Below are positions 33,007-42,160 of a DNA stretch of 64,000 nt, in pieces. Position numbers and translations under genes: made by a program. This stretch comes from DATCYX01 sp963714425. GTDB lineage: Bacteria; Chloroflexota; Anaerolineae; Anaerolineales; UBA4823. The notes under the pieces are model-generated. The model did no database searches. It saw only the letters and a list, made by a program, of their open reading frames with translations, and was not told the origin of the DNA. The DNA lies in contig CAVQOI010000014.1 in assembly GCA_963714425.1 (NCBI GenBank), forward strand, positions 258,528-322,527, in the 5' to 3' direction. Numbering within the stretch: the stretch's first letter is position 1; the number at the start of each line of letters is the position of its first letter.

Positions 33007-34242
33007 TTGAAGCTTACACGAATCAACCCTGCACCGGCGGAAGTCACCCCGGTCCAACGTAAAAATTTTATCAATGTCCAGATCGATGCAATTGGCATCG
33101 GCATGGCCAATGCCGCTTCGCAATTCTTGCCGGTATTTCTCACGCGTTTAGGTGCCAGCAGCATCGAAGTCGGACTGCTGACTTCGATGCCAGCGATGAC
33201 TGGTCTCATCCTCGCGCTTCCGCTGGGAAGGTTTCTCCAATCTCGTCGCCAAATTGTTCCCTGGTTCAGCGCTGCACGCTTAGCGGTCGTATCATGTTAT
33301 GCACTTACGGGTCTGCTATCCTTTCTGGTCCCAGATCAAGCTCAGGTAAGGATGATTTTACTCATTTGGGCAGCCGCAACCGTGCCACAGACTATGGTTG
33401 CGGTGGGCTTCTCGGTAGTTATGAGTGCTGTAGCTGGACCCAAACTGCGCTACGAGCTGATGAGCCGGCGCTGGTCCGTTTTGGGGGTGACGACGGCGAT
33501 AACCGTAGCAGCAGTCGGTCAGCTTCTAGATCGAGTCATATTTCCAGCCAACTACCAGATTGCATTTCTAGGGCTATCGCTTGGGGGATTGGTTAGCTTT
33601 TACTTCTCTAGCCACATTCTGCTTCCGGATGCTCAAGTTCATCAAATTCAGACGAATGGAAATTTCCGCAAACGAATAAAGGACTTCGTGCTACTCATCA
33701 GAGCCCAAAAAGAATTCTTGCGATTTTCCCTAAAGAGGCTTGTGTTCCAGTTTGGGATCACACTTTCGTTGCCATTATTGCCCCTGTACTATGTTCGGGA
33801 GATCGGTGCTAGCGATGCCTGGATAGGAATCATCAATACAGCCCAGGCGTCTATTCTCTTGATAGGATATTTTTTGTGGACGCGCGAATCAAGGATAAGG
33901 GGATCCCGATTTGTATTGGGATGGACGACATTCGGGTTAATGCTTTATCCTGCGTTGGTAGCCTCTACCCATCGAGTTGAGTTAATCGTTATTTATGCGG
34001 GTTTAGCTGGCATCTTCCAGGCAGGACTTGACCTGGTATTTTTTGATGAGCTCATGCGAACCGTCCCAGCGGAATATAGTGCTACCTTCGTCTCAATTGC
34101 TCAGAGCATGACCTATCTGGCATCAATCTTCGCTCCCCTCTTAGGAACGCTGATTGCGGACCAATTCGGACTAGGTATCGGATTACTCGCCAGCGCATTT
34201 ATACGCATGATAGGATTTCTCCTTTTTATCAGGAGTGCATAA
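33007..34242 (+). CDS. MFS transporter
   Basis: This 411-residue inner-membrane protein has about twelve hydrophobic helices and major-facilitator features, including LPLGRFLQSRRQIVPWFSAA (loop 2-3 basic motif form) and a long central loop around residues 215-245. It starts at TTG 33007; GGGAGG lies 12 bases upstream and the next Met is 33 codons in, after the first helix begins. Substrate is unknown. It follows the unknown soluble protein with a 3-base gap. Confidence 0.8.
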   Translation: MKLTRINPAPAEVTPVQRKNFINVQIDAIGIGMANAASQFLPVFLTRLGASSIEVGLLTSMPAMTGLILALPLGRFLQSRRQIVPWFSAARLAVVSCYALTGLLSFLVPDQAQVRMILLIWAAATVPQTMVAVGFSVVMSAVAGPKLRYELMSRRWSVLGVTTAITVAAVGQLLDRVIFPANYQIAFLGLSLGGLVSFYFSSHILLPDAQVHQIQTNGNFRKRIKDFVLLIRAQKEFLRFSLKRLVFQFGITLSLPLLPLYYVREIGASDAWIGIINTAQASILLIGYFLWTRESRIRGSRFVLGWTTFGLMLYPALVASTHRVELIVIYAGLAGIFQAGLDLVFFDELMRTVPAEYSATFVSIAQSMTYLASIFAPLLGTLIADQFGLGIGLLASAFIRMIGFLLFIRSA

Positions 34243-34337
34243 CAATCAATATTGGATGATCAAGATGGAACCCCTCCGCCGGATGTCGGAAACATATGAA
34301 TTACATTAATAATCTTTTACACAATGTAGGCAATATA

Positions 34338-34365
34338 TTGACATTTTGGAATTGACCGGTAAAAT
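34338..34365 (+). promoter_or_regulatory. Promoter of the protease-antiporter-PII-like operon
   Basis: Perfect TTGACA at 34338-34343, 16-base spacer, TAAAAT at 34360-34365. The likely transcription start is about 34372, with the GGAG ribosome site at about 34395 and ATG 34405. Confidence 0.65.
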
Positions 34366-34404
34366 TACTTAAACAATAAATTTCTTATCGTCTTGGAGAC
34401 ATTC

Positions 34405-35520
34405 ATGGAAGCTAGTATAAAGCTCGGTAAAATCTGGGGGATACCAATTGGATTGCACACTAGTTGGTTTCTGGTCTTTGGGTTATTAACCTGGTCTTTA
34501 GCCAGTGGTTACTTCCCACAGGAATACCCTAGTTTGCCCGGCATTGCCCACGTCCTCATAGCTTTAGTGACAAGTGGACTCTTCTTTGCCTCTGTTTTAG
34601 CACACGAGCTAGGACATTCATTAATCGCGTTGCGCAACCAAATTCCAGTCAAAGGCATCACCCTATTTATTTTCGGGGGAGTGGCTCAAATCGGAAAAGA
34701 GCCAAAAACACCCGGAGAAGAATTGCGCATAGCCATTGCTGGACCGCTTGTCAGCCTTGCGCTTGCTGGGCTATTTGGAGTTTTCTATCTCTTAGATCGC
34801 CAGATTCCCGTCCTGGCTGCACCAAGTCAATATTTGCTTAGGATTAATTTCGTTTTGGCTGCATTTAATTTGATCCCCGGATTCCCGTTAGATGGAGGCC
34901 GTGTATTGCGGGCGCTGGTTTGGCGATATTCAGGCAACTTTCAAAGAGCGACTAAGATTGCGTCTTCAACTGGTCAGATAATTGCTTTTGGTTTTATTGG
35001 CTGGGGAGTGTTCACCATCTTCAATGGACAATTCTTCAATGGCTTGTGGCTGGCGTTCATTGGCTGGTTCCTTCAGAATGCGGCAGCGAGCACGTATGCT
35101 CAAGCTACCGTTCAGAATGCGCTCAGCGGGGTGCGTGTTTCGCAGGTCATGGAACGCGATTGCCTTCGTGTCCCAAGCTTGCTAACGATTAACCAGCTCG
35201 TTGAGGAACACGTGCTTTCGGGAGGTCAGCGATGCTTCTTTGTAGCGGATAATGGCGATTTGAAAGGGATGATCACCCTGCGTGATATCGCACAAATTCC
35301 TAAACCGAAGTGGCGATTAACAACAACAGGCCAAGCGATGATCCCGCTCAGCCGGCTCGTGAAGGTTTCTCCGGATGCACAACTAATATCAGCCATGCAT
35401 ACGATGGATACTGCCAATATTAACCAGATGCCCGTGTTGACGGACGATGTTCTTCTCGGTGTAATCTCACGTGAGCAAATCGTCCACTATCTTCGTACGC
35501 GCTCAGAACTGGGAATATAA
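34405..35520 (+). CDS. Site-2-protease (M50) family metalloprotease with two CBS domains
   Basis: This protein is 371 residues from ATG 34405 (GGAG 7 bases upstream; the frame opens 4 codons earlier at TTG). The intramembrane protease core has zinc ligands His67 and His71 in ASVLAHELGHS and the third ligand Asp in NLIPGFPLDGGR near residue 151-162. Six hydrophobic segments are present. Residues about 245-365 form a CBS pair (VSQVMERDCLRVPS and MPVLTDDVLLGVISREQI), which in this family senses adenine nucleotides. It is followed 3 bases later by a CPA2 antiporter and then a PII-like gene, suggesting energy- or ion-linked regulation. The peptide substrate is unknown. Confidence 0.87.
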   Translation: MEASIKLGKIWGIPIGLHTSWFLVFGLLTWSLASGYFPQEYPSLPGIAHVLIALVTSGLFFASVLAHELGHSLIALRNQIPVKGITLFIFGGVAQIGKEPKTPGEELRIAIAGPLVSLALAGLFGVFYLLDRQIPVLAAPSQYLLRINFVLAAFNLIPGFPLDGGRVLRALVWRYSGNFQRATKIASSTGQIIAFGFIGWGVFTIFNGQFFNGLWLAFIGWFLQNAAASTYAQATVQNALSGVRVSQVMERDCLRVPSLLTINQLVEEHVLSGGQRCFFVADNGDLKGMITLRDIAQIPKPKWRLTTTGQAMIPLSRLVKVSPDAQLISAMHTMDTANINQMPVLTDDVLLGVISREQIVHYLRTRSELGI

Positions 35521-35523
35521 CTC

Positions 35524-36741
35524 GTGATAGCTGCCACACCCTTCCTCCAACTTATCCTCGCGCTGACTTTGATCATACTCGCGGCAAAACTGGGCGGTTA
35601 TATCAGTTTTTCGATTGGCCAACCATCCGTCCTGGGCGAACTGATTGTTGGCCTAATCCTTGGGCCATCACTGATCGATCTTGTCCACCTGCCATACTTT
35701 GCTGGAGGTCACCTCGGTGAAACGGTTGCCGAGCTCGCGGAGATTGGAGTGCTCTTGCTCATGTTTATTGCTGGTCTAGGCTTGCACGTAGATGAACTAG
35801 CAAAAACTGGCCGAGTAGCAGTCTTTTCGGGAGTTCTGGGAGTGTTCGTTCCACTTGTGCTTGGTGTCGGACTAGGATTTGCGTTTTCTTTAGATCGCAG
35901 TTCGTCTATTCTTACAGGTCTGGTACTTTCAGCCACCAGTGTTAGCATTTCAGCACAAACACTGATGGAGTTAAAAGTGCTCCGCAGCCGGGTGGGGGTG
36001 GGGTTAATGGGCGCGGCAGTTTTCGATGACATATTGGTAATTCTGGGTTTGTCGATATTTTTTGCTGTTGTACACACCGGCTCGGATGCAAGCTTGATCG
36101 GCGTACTATGGATCGCAGCACGCATGGCTTTATACCTGGTCGGTGCATGGCTATTGGGTGTCTGGCTATTCCCGAGATTAGCCAAGAGAGTGGAAAAACT
36201 GCCAATCAGCCAGGGACTTATTACTTTGGCGTTTATTGGGATGTTGTTGTACGCTTGGTCGGCAGAAGCTCTGGGTGGTATGGCAGCCATAACAGGTGCA
36301 TTCCTGGCGGGGTTGCTCCTCGGGCGGACACGTTTCAAAGACCGGATAGATGCGGGAATCTCCACCCTGGCATACAGTGTGTTTGTGCCAATATTTTTCG
36401 TTAATGTGGGATTGTCTGCTAATGCCCGCGAGTTATCCGCTGACACTCTGTGGTTTTTCGTATCGATGACCGCAATCGCGATTCTTGGTAAGCTGGCTGG
36501 GGCAGGTTTAGGAGCTTATTGGGCTGGCTTTTCCAGACGAGAAGCGCTCCAGTTAGGTGCAGGGATGGTGTCACGGGGTGAGGTTGGATTAATTGTCGCT
36601 TCTGTGGGCATTGCTGAGGGTGCATTATTCACTGAAGCATACGCGGCGATTGTCGGGATGGTGATCGTTACGACGATTGTTACCCCACCAATTTTGAGAG
36701 TATTATTTTCAGATCAAAAAACGCAAACCAGCGTGGAATAG
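35524..36741 (+). CDS. CPA2-family cation:proton antiporter
   Basis: This 405-residue membrane protein has about twelve to thirteen helices, of the Na+/H+ exchanger CPA2 (KefB/GerN/NapA-like) type. IGQPSVLGELIVGLILGPSL is the family N-terminal segment. The ion-binding pair is visible in the mid-membrane GAAVFDDILVILGLS (acidic pair Asp-Asp), and SRGEVGLIVASVG is the late conserved helix. No RCK/TrkA-N domain is fused, unlike KefB. The start is GTG 35524, 3 bases after the protease stop. A PII-like protein gene follows 18 bases later and could replace the missing cytosolic gate. Confidence 0.88.
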   Translation: MIAATPFLQLILALTLIILAAKLGGYISFSIGQPSVLGELIVGLILGPSLIDLVHLPYFAGGHLGETVAELAEIGVLLLMFIAGLGLHVDELAKTGRVAVFSGVLGVFVPLVLGVGLGFAFSLDRSSSILTGLVLSATSVSISAQTLMELKVLRSRVGVGLMGAAVFDDILVILGLSIFFAVVHTGSDASLIGVLWIAARMALYLVGAWLLGVWLFPRLAKRVEKLPISQGLITLAFIGMLLYAWSAEALGGMAAITGAFLAGLLLGRTRFKDRIDAGISTLAYSVFVPIFFVNVGLSANARELSADTLWFFVSMTAIAILGKLAGAGLGAYWAGFSRREALQLGAGMVSRGEVGLIVASVGIAEGALFTEAYAAIVGMVIVTTIVTPPILRVLFSDQKTQTSVE

Positions 36742-36759
36742 GTTCCAAGGAAGGATCAT

Positions 36760-37119
36760 ATGGCGTTCATGGTGATTTTAATTGTCGATGACCCGGATGA
36801 TTGTCCCGGCATTCTCGAAGCTTGGGAAGCGGTAGGTGTTGGGGGTGTAACGATTTTAGACAGCAGCGGTCTCGGGCGTGTCAGAAGGGCGGGTATGCTA
36901 GATAATATTCCCCTTATGCCCAGCCTGAGTGATTTGTTCGCAAGTCGCGAAACACAGCATCGCACATTACTCTCTGTTGTCGATGATCAGGAGACAGTAA
37001 ACAAAATGGTGGCAGCCGCCAAGGGAATCATCGGAAATCTTGATGAACACCATACCGGATTCCTCATTGTCGTTCCCGTTCTAGAAGTATACGGATTAGG
37101 CAGACAGAGACAAAATTAG
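36760..37119 (+). CDS. PII-like small regulatory protein
   Basis: In this 119-residue protein, the opening MVILIVDDPDDCPGILEAWE and the closing HTGFLIVVPVLEVYGL fit the two beta-alpha-beta halves of a PII/GlnB-like trimer. A loop region around GLGRVRRAGMLDN sits where the T-loop lies. It lacks the canonical uridylylation tyrosine and the glnB signature, so it is a divergent PII-like protein, not GlnB/GlnK. AAGGA precedes ATG 36760. Position after a CPA2 antiporter without RCK domain suggests ligand-dependent control of transport. Assignment rests on fold pattern and context, not on a profile hit. Confidence 0.6.
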   Translation: MAFMVILIVDDPDDCPGILEAWEAVGVGGVTILDSSGLGRVRRAGMLDNIPLMPSLSDLFASRETQHRTLLSVVDDQETVNKMVAAAKGIIGNLDEHHTGFLIVVPVLEVYGLGRQRQN

Positions 37120-37145
37120 AAAACTATTTTCCAGGTACGGAGCTC

Positions 37146-37973
37146 TTATCGAATCAGATCGACGATAAATATACTGATGCTAAGGACGGCACAATACAGA
37201 GCGAAAATTACCAATGAATGCCGGGAGAGATAGCCTAGCAGCCATCGAATAGAAATAAATCCAGTAATCGCAGAGGCGATAAAGCCTGGGAGGAATAGGG
37301 GGAGTAGATCTCCGAGCTCGGGCAGGGAAAGAAGGTCGACCAAAGCGAATACCCCAGCTGCCAGCATGATGGGGATTGCGATTAAGAATGAAAAACGGGC
37401 GGCAGCTGGTCGAGTCAGCCCACGTACCATCCCCCCAGTGATCGTTGCTCCAGAGCGCGAAATACCCGGAAAAATTGCAGCCGCCTGGAAAAAACCGATC
37501 CACAGGGCATCAACCAGGGATAACTCACGCACACGAATCGGATCCCTTTGTCGTCCGATATATTCTGCCAGTAATAAAATCACTGCAGTAACCAGCAGGA
37601 AACCTGCTGTTATCGAGGGACTATTGAATGCACTCTCCACAACGTCTTTCAGCAGAAAGCCAATAATCCCAGCTGGAATGGTAGCGATCAGGATTGCCCA
37701 ACCCAAGCGCGCCTGGGGGTTATCTAAGGGCTTTCCTTGAAAAATACCAGTAAGGAATGCGGTCGTGATGGATATAATATCCGTCCAAAAGTATGTAATC
37801 ACTGCCAGGATAGTTGCAAGTTGAACAAGAACATCGAAAACGAAAGCTGGTCCTTCTGGGATATCCCATCCTAATAAGTGCGGAACGAGCACTAAATGAG
37901 CAGAGCTGGAGATTGGGAGAAATTCTGTCAGTCCTTGGATAATCCCCAATAGAATCGATTGGAAGAGCGTCAT
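37146..37973 (-). CDS. uppP: Undecaprenyl-diphosphatase
   Basis: This enzyme dephosphorylates undecaprenyl diphosphate so the lipid carrier can be reused in peptidoglycan and glycan synthesis; it also gives bacitracin tolerance. The 275-residue length is typical. The N-terminal signature IIQGLTEFLPISSSAHL and the second conserved block FPGISRSGATITGGM contain the catalytic Glu and Arg/Ser residues. About eight membrane helices are present. GGAAAG lies ahead of ATG 37973. It converges with the PII-like gene across 26 bases. Confidence 0.95.
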   Translation of the reverse strand: MTLFQSILLGIIQGLTEFLPISSSAHLVLVPHLLGWDIPEGPAFVFDVLVQLATILAVITYFWTDIISITTAFLTGIFQGKPLDNPQARLGWAILIATIPAGIIGFLLKDVVESAFNSPSITAGFLLVTAVILLLAEYIGRQRDPIRVRELSLVDALWIGFFQAAAIFPGISRSGATITGGMVRGLTRPAAARFSFLIAIPIMLAAGVFALVDLLSLPELGDLLPLFLPGFIASAITGFISIRWLLGYLSRHSLVIFALYCAVLSISIFIVDLIR

Positions 37974-38037
37974 ATAAAGTCTTTCCCCAATTATTTATCG
38001 TGCCCTTATCTGATCTTTCAAGGGTTGGGCAATTGGC

Positions 38038-39114
38038 TTATCCTTCGAGCCGATTTTCTAAAATGGCCTGGCGAAGATCTCTTGTCAGCTGGATCAAAAT
38101 ATGCAGGTTATGGATGGATAATAGCGTTGCAGAGAGCATTTCTTTGGCAAGGATGAGATGCCGCAGATAGGCGCGTGAGAAATTTTGACAGGTGTAGCAA
38201 TTACAATTCGCATCAATTGGTTGAGAATCACGGGCAAACCCAGCATTGACGAGATTTAGCCTACCCTCATGTGTGAGGACAGCATTATGTCGTGCGAGGC
38301 GTGTCGGTAAAACACAGTCGAATATATCTACTCCATGGTTGATCCCGTAGGTTAAGTCCTCGATAGTGCCAACACCCATTAGGTAACGAGGTTTTTCCTC
38401 CGGCAATCGTGGGAGGACAATATCTAACATTGCGTGCATATCCTCTTTTTTCTCGCCGACCGACAAACCTCCGATTGCAATCCCTGGAAAATCCAGCGAT
38501 GCAATAAATTGGGCAGATTGGGCGCGCAAATCCGGAAAAGCTCCGCCCTGTACGATTCCAAAAAGTGCTTGATCGCGACGCTTGCTTGATTTTAGACAGC
38601 GTTCGGCCCAGGCGTGCGTGCGCATCATGGCTTTCTCGCTGTAAGCGCGGTCGTATGGCGCGGCGCACTCATCAAATGCCATGATGATATCCGCTCCAAG
38701 ATTCTCCTGAATGGAGATCGCTTTCTCCGGCGTTAATCGGTGGCTGGAGCCATCGATATGGCTCCTAAAAGTTACACCATCATCATCTACTTCTCGTTTT
38801 TCGTTTAACGAAAAGACTTGAAACCCGCCCGAATCGGTCAAGATCGGACCAGGCCATCTCATGAACTGATGGAGGCCGCCTAGCTCGGCGACCAGTTCGT
38901 CCCCCGGTCGCAAGTACAGATGGTAAGTATTGGAAAGGATCAGGCTGGCACCCAATTCGTGCAGTTGTGCTGGGGTAACTGCTTTAACTGTTGCCTGAGT
39001 GCCCACTGGGGCAAAGACAGGTGTCTCGATGACTCCATGGGGTGTATGGATGACGCCGGCTCGGGCATGGCCTTGCCTGCCAACGACCTGAAAGGAAAAC
39101 TGTGCGCCGGTCAC
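38038..39114 (-). CDS. tgt: Queuine/preQ1 tRNA-ribosyltransferase
   Basis: This enzyme exchanges guanine 34 of GUN-anticodon tRNAs for preQ1. Its 358 residues are slightly short of the usual 370-380. Visible motifs are HTPHGVIETPVFAPVGT, Asp94 in ILTDSGGFQVFSL, LFGIVQGGAFPDLR, IAIGGLSVGE, YLMGVGTIEDL and FDCVLPTRLARH. The zinc site is CNCYTCQNFSRAYLRH with the later His in SIHNLH. The start is GTG 39114, because no later Met precedes the conserved core. The -10 box ends only 8 bases upstream, so the mRNA may be leaderless. It is divergent from the aminotransferase gene. Confidence 0.95.
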   Translation of the reverse strand: MTGAQFSFQVVGRQGHARAGVIHTPHGVIETPVFAPVGTQATVKAVTPAQLHELGASLILSNTYHLYLRPGDELVAELGGLHQFMRWPGPILTDSGGFQVFSLNEKREVDDDGVTFRSHIDGSSHRLTPEKAISIQENLGADIIMAFDECAAPYDRAYSEKAMMRTHAWAERCLKSSKRRDQALFGIVQGGAFPDLRAQSAQFIASLDFPGIAIGGLSVGEKKEDMHAMLDIVLPRLPEEKPRYLMGVGTIEDLTYGINHGVDIFDCVLPTRLARHNAVLTHEGRLNLVNAGFARDSQPIDANCNCYTCQNFSRAYLRHLILAKEMLSATLLSIHNLHILIQLTRDLRQAILENRLEG

Positions 39115-39122
39115 AATTTGTG

Positions 39123-39151
39123 ATTATAACCGCATTATCCCAATTTGTCTG
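39123..39151 (-). promoter_or_regulatory. Promoter of tgt, leaderless geometry
   Basis: On the minus strand CAGACA (39151-39146), a 17-base spacer, then TATAAT (39128-39123). Only 8 bases separate the -10 box from the GTG start at 39114, so transcription would begin at or next to the start codon. No ribosome site is present. Confidence 0.55.
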
Positions 39152-39170
39152 ACATATTCAAGTCTTGAAA

Positions 39171-39179
39171 TGATATAAT
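39171..39179 (+). promoter_or_regulatory. Extended -10 promoter of the aminotransferase-kinase operon
   Basis: TGATATAAT at 39171-39179 is an extended -10 element (TG, one base, TATAAT). A CTGACA at 39149-39154 gives a 19-base spacer. The ATG is 47 bases downstream, with an AGGAG ribosome site. The region overlaps the oppositely directed tgt promoter. Confidence 0.55.
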
Positions 39180-39226
39180 TCCCTGGTTATTCGGAAGCAA
39201 TTCATTCACATTCAGGAGACAGAGCC

Positions 39227-40564
39227 ATGCAAATGATGAACCTGCCGGGTCCCAAGGCACAATCGATCCTAGAGCGAGACCACGCCGTGATCTCACCCTC
39301 TTATCCACGCGGATATCCATTTGTAATGGACCATGGGAGAGGGACCGAAGTATGGGATGTAGACGGCAATCGTTTTTTGGATTTTGCCGCCGGGATAGCA
39401 GTTGTATCTACCGGCCATAGCCACCCAAAAGTGGTCGAGGCAATTAAAGCCCAAGCAGAGAAGTTCATCCACATCTCGTCAGACTTTTACCATCCCATTT
39501 GGGTTGAGCTTGCGGAAAAATTAGATGAAATTGCACCCTTCAAGGAAAACGCGATTTCTTTTATGACCAACTCTGGGACAGAAAGTGTGGAAGCTGCAAT
39601 TAAGCTTGCCCGTCACTACACAGGTAGAACGCAGTTCATTGGCTTCTTAGGAGCATTTCATGGACGTACTATGGGCTCTGTTTCATTTACAGCCAGTAAA
39701 TCCGGTTATCATCGCGGTTTTTACCCGCTGATGAACGGAGTGGTTCATGTCCCATTCCCAGATCCGTATCGTCCAGTGATTCAATCCAAGCCTGGAGAGG
39801 ACTACGGGGAAACCATCGTCCGTTTTATTGAAGAAGAAATCTTTGGTCACTTAATCCCCCCAATCGACGTTGCAGGTGTACTGCTAGAGCCGATCCAGGG
39901 AGAGGGTGGGTATGTATTGCCAACACCGGGGTTCTTTCCCGCCTTGAGAAAACTCTGCGATCAACACAATATGCTTCTAATTGTCGATGAGGTGCAATCT
40001 GGCATTGGTCGAACTGGGAAATGGTGGGCCATTGAGCACTATGGAGTCGAGCCTGACATCGTTTGCACTGCCAAGGGGATCGCTTCTGGCATGCCATTAG
40101 GTGCGATGATCGCTCGTGATTCGATCATGACCTGGCCAAAGGGCTCGCATGGGAATACCTACGGTGGCAATCCACTTGCTTGCGCGGCTGCATTGGCGAC
40201 GATCGAGCTGATCGAAGATGGCTATCTCGAGAATGCCCGGGTGATAGGCGAATATACGCAGGATATCTTGCATGAAATCCTTGTGCGCCACCCAAGCATT
40301 GGCGATGTACGTGGAGAAGGATTGATGATCGGGGTGGAGTTTGTGCAAGACCGGGAGACGAAAGAACCTGCTGAGAAATTGCGCGACCGCATCGTTAACC
40401 ATGCTTTCAATACAGGGTTGCTCACCCTAGGATGCGGGAAGAGTGTGATCCGCATCTCGCCACCCTTGAGTGTCAACCGGAGCGAGGTTGATGAAGCTAT
40501 GCAAATATTCGAAGCTGCCATAACGTCCGCCGAAAAGGAGCCGGAGTTAATGCATGCTGCCTGA
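39227..40564 (+). CDS. Class III aminotransferase (4-aminobutyrate/acetylornithine type)
   Basis: This 445-residue PLP-dependent transaminase moves an omega-amino group to 2-oxoglutarate or pyruvate. Visible motifs are DVDGNRFLDFAAGIAVVSTG, TNSGTESVEAAIKLAR, FHGRTMGSVSFT, LIVDEVQSGIGRTG and the PLP lysine 283 in CTAKGIASGMPLGA. The long N-terminus and QGEGGYVLPTPGFF favour the 4-aminobutyrate transaminase or acetyl-ornithine-like branch, but substrate cannot be fixed. AGGAG lies 8 bases before ATG 39227. The next gene, a histidine kinase, overlaps its end by 11 bases, so the two are translated together. Confidence 0.87.
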   Translation: MQMMNLPGPKAQSILERDHAVISPSYPRGYPFVMDHGRGTEVWDVDGNRFLDFAAGIAVVSTGHSHPKVVEAIKAQAEKFIHISSDFYHPIWVELAEKLDEIAPFKENAISFMTNSGTESVEAAIKLARHYTGRTQFIGFLGAFHGRTMGSVSFTASKSGYHRGFYPLMNGVVHVPFPDPYRPVIQSKPGEDYGETIVRFIEEEIFGHLIPPIDVAGVLLEPIQGEGGYVLPTPGFFPALRKLCDQHNMLLIVDEVQSGIGRTGKWWAIEHYGVEPDIVCTAKGIASGMPLGAMIARDSIMTWPKGSHGNTYGGNPLACAAALATIELIEDGYLENARVIGEYTQDILHEILVRHPSIGDVRGEGLMIGVEFVQDRETKEPAEKLRDRIVNHAFNTGLLTLGCGKSVIRISPPLSVNRSEVDEAMQIFEAAITSAEKEPELMHAA

Positions 40565-42104
40565 TTTTCGTGTTCGCCAGCGTGATTATCTGCTAGAAAT
40601 CACGCGCGCCCTCACCCAGGAGTTAGACCTCGAAAAATTACTGGCGCGCATTCTGGATATCTCAGCGGAGATGCTGGCAGGGCAGGCAGGATTAATCGCT
40701 TTGCGCTCGGAAAAGGGGGGATGGTCTGTAGCTTCTTCGCTTGGCATCCCTCCAACTTTTTTACGTTACTTAGATGAACTTCTGGCAACGGTGCAATTGG
40801 CTGCGGACCCGGCACGCTATGAACTCCCAGAGATCAATCGTCAACTTCAAGATGTAACCCGGGTTGCAAGTCTGGGATTGCTTACGAGCGTGGGTCTACC
40901 CATGCTCGTGCGAACACAAGTCATTGGGGTAATTTTTATCTTCCGGAATTACTCCGGGGTATTTTCAGCCAACGATCGAGCATTATTGGAGAGTTTCGCG
41001 GATCAAACTGCGATAGCTGTCCTAAATGCCCGTTTGTACACTCAAGTTCGTCGAGAAAAGCAGCGCATGGATGCACTTCTTGATTCCGCCGCAGATGGAA
41101 TTCTCATTCTTGAGCCTGACCACACGATTGAGCGGTGCAATCCGGCTTTTGCGCGGATATTGGGGCGACCGATTGCAGAGATTCTGGGGCACAAACATGA
41201 AGAAGTGATCCATTGGGAGCAGAAAGACGGTGTGTCGTTAGAACAGGCGGAAGCAGACGGTTGGCCGTTAACGGCGAATGCAACACTCTATGTAGAGGGT
41301 GACATGCTTCGGGAAGGCAGTTTGCCGATTCCCGTAGGCGTGACGTATGCACCCCTGGTGAGCTCTGAGGGCAATTTGCTCAATGTAATTGCCACGGTCA
41401 GAGATATCACTCGATTTCGCGAAGCTGAGGAGCTAAAAAGCACCTTTATCTCCGTCATCAGCCATGAACTCAAAACTCCGGTCGCATTAATTAAAGGCTA
41501 CGTAAGCACCCTGCGGCGTGAAGATGCTACTTGGGAAAGAAAAATCGTTGCTGATAGCCTTGAGGTGATTGAGGAAGAAGCTGACCGGTTGACCGAGTTG
41601 ATAGAGAATTTGTTGGATGCGTCTCGTCTTCAGGCAGGGGGTTTGACTGTGAGCTTGACAGATGTGTCGCTTCGCAACCTTGCTGAGCGAATTGCAGAGA
41701 AATTTCGCACACAATCGAGCCAGCATTCGATTGTCGTTAACTTTCCTAATGATTTTCCGATCATTCTTGCGGATGAGGAGCGTATCTCTCAGGTGCTCTC
41801 TAACCTACTATCAAATGCGATTAAGTATTCACCAGAAGGTGGTGAGATACGCATAGCCGGACAGGTGCGGTCTGATCAAGTGATTGTGTGTATTAATGAT
41901 GAAGGGCCCGGTATTGCACCAGATGATATCCCGCATGTCTTCGATCGGTTTTACCGGTCCTCGACTGCTACGCGCACTTCCAAAGGGGCTGGGCTTGGAT
42001 TGTTTTTAGCGCGAGCGGTGGTAGAAGCACATGGTGGGCGAATCTGGGTTGACCCACGTCCAGGTGCCGGAGCACGTATGTGCTTCTCGCTACCACGAAA
42101 TTGA
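40554..42104 (+). CDS. GAF-PAS sensor histidine kinase
   Basis: This 516-residue soluble protein has GAF at about 10-160 (LTQELDLEKLLARILDISAE), PAS at about 165-285 (LLDSAADGILILEPDHTIER), and HisKA with VISHELKTPVALIKGY and His304. The GHKL ATPase has NLLSNAIKYSPEGG, DEGPGIAPDDI, DRFYRSS and GAGLGLFLARAVVEAHGG. The PhoR/VicK-like phosphoacceptor form suggests an OmpR-family partner, but no response regulator gene adjoins it, so it is an orphan here. The ATG lies inside the end of the aminotransferase gene (11-base overlap). Confidence 0.9.
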   Translation: MLPDFRVRQRDYLLEITRALTQELDLEKLLARILDISAEMLAGQAGLIALRSEKGGWSVASSLGIPPTFLRYLDELLATVQLAADPARYELPEINRQLQDVTRVASLGLLTSVGLPMLVRTQVIGVIFIFRNYSGVFSANDRALLESFADQTAIAVLNARLYTQVRREKQRMDALLDSAADGILILEPDHTIERCNPAFARILGRPIAEILGHKHEEVIHWEQKDGVSLEQAEADGWPLTANATLYVEGDMLREGSLPIPVGVTYAPLVSSEGNLLNVIATVRDITRFREAEELKSTFISVISHELKTPVALIKGYVSTLRREDATWERKIVADSLEVIEEEADRLTELIENLLDASRLQAGGLTVSLTDVSLRNLAERIAEKFRTQSSQHSIVVNFPNDFPIILADEERISQVLSNLLSNAIKYSPEGGEIRIAGQVRSDQVIVCINDEGPGIAPDDIPHVFDRFYRSSTATRTSKGAGLGLFLARAVVEAHGGRIWVDPRPGAGARMCFSLPRN

Positions 42105-42160
42105 CATGCCTTGAAACATTACACGATTTTTCTAAGCTAAAGAGTTAATTGGAGTGTTTT

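Noticed and set aside
35709..36446. 245-codon minus-strand ORF inside the antiporter gene
   Set aside because: It is the antisense shadow of a clear CPA2 antiporter, rich in Pro, Ser, Thr and Arg as expected from reversed membrane-helix codons.
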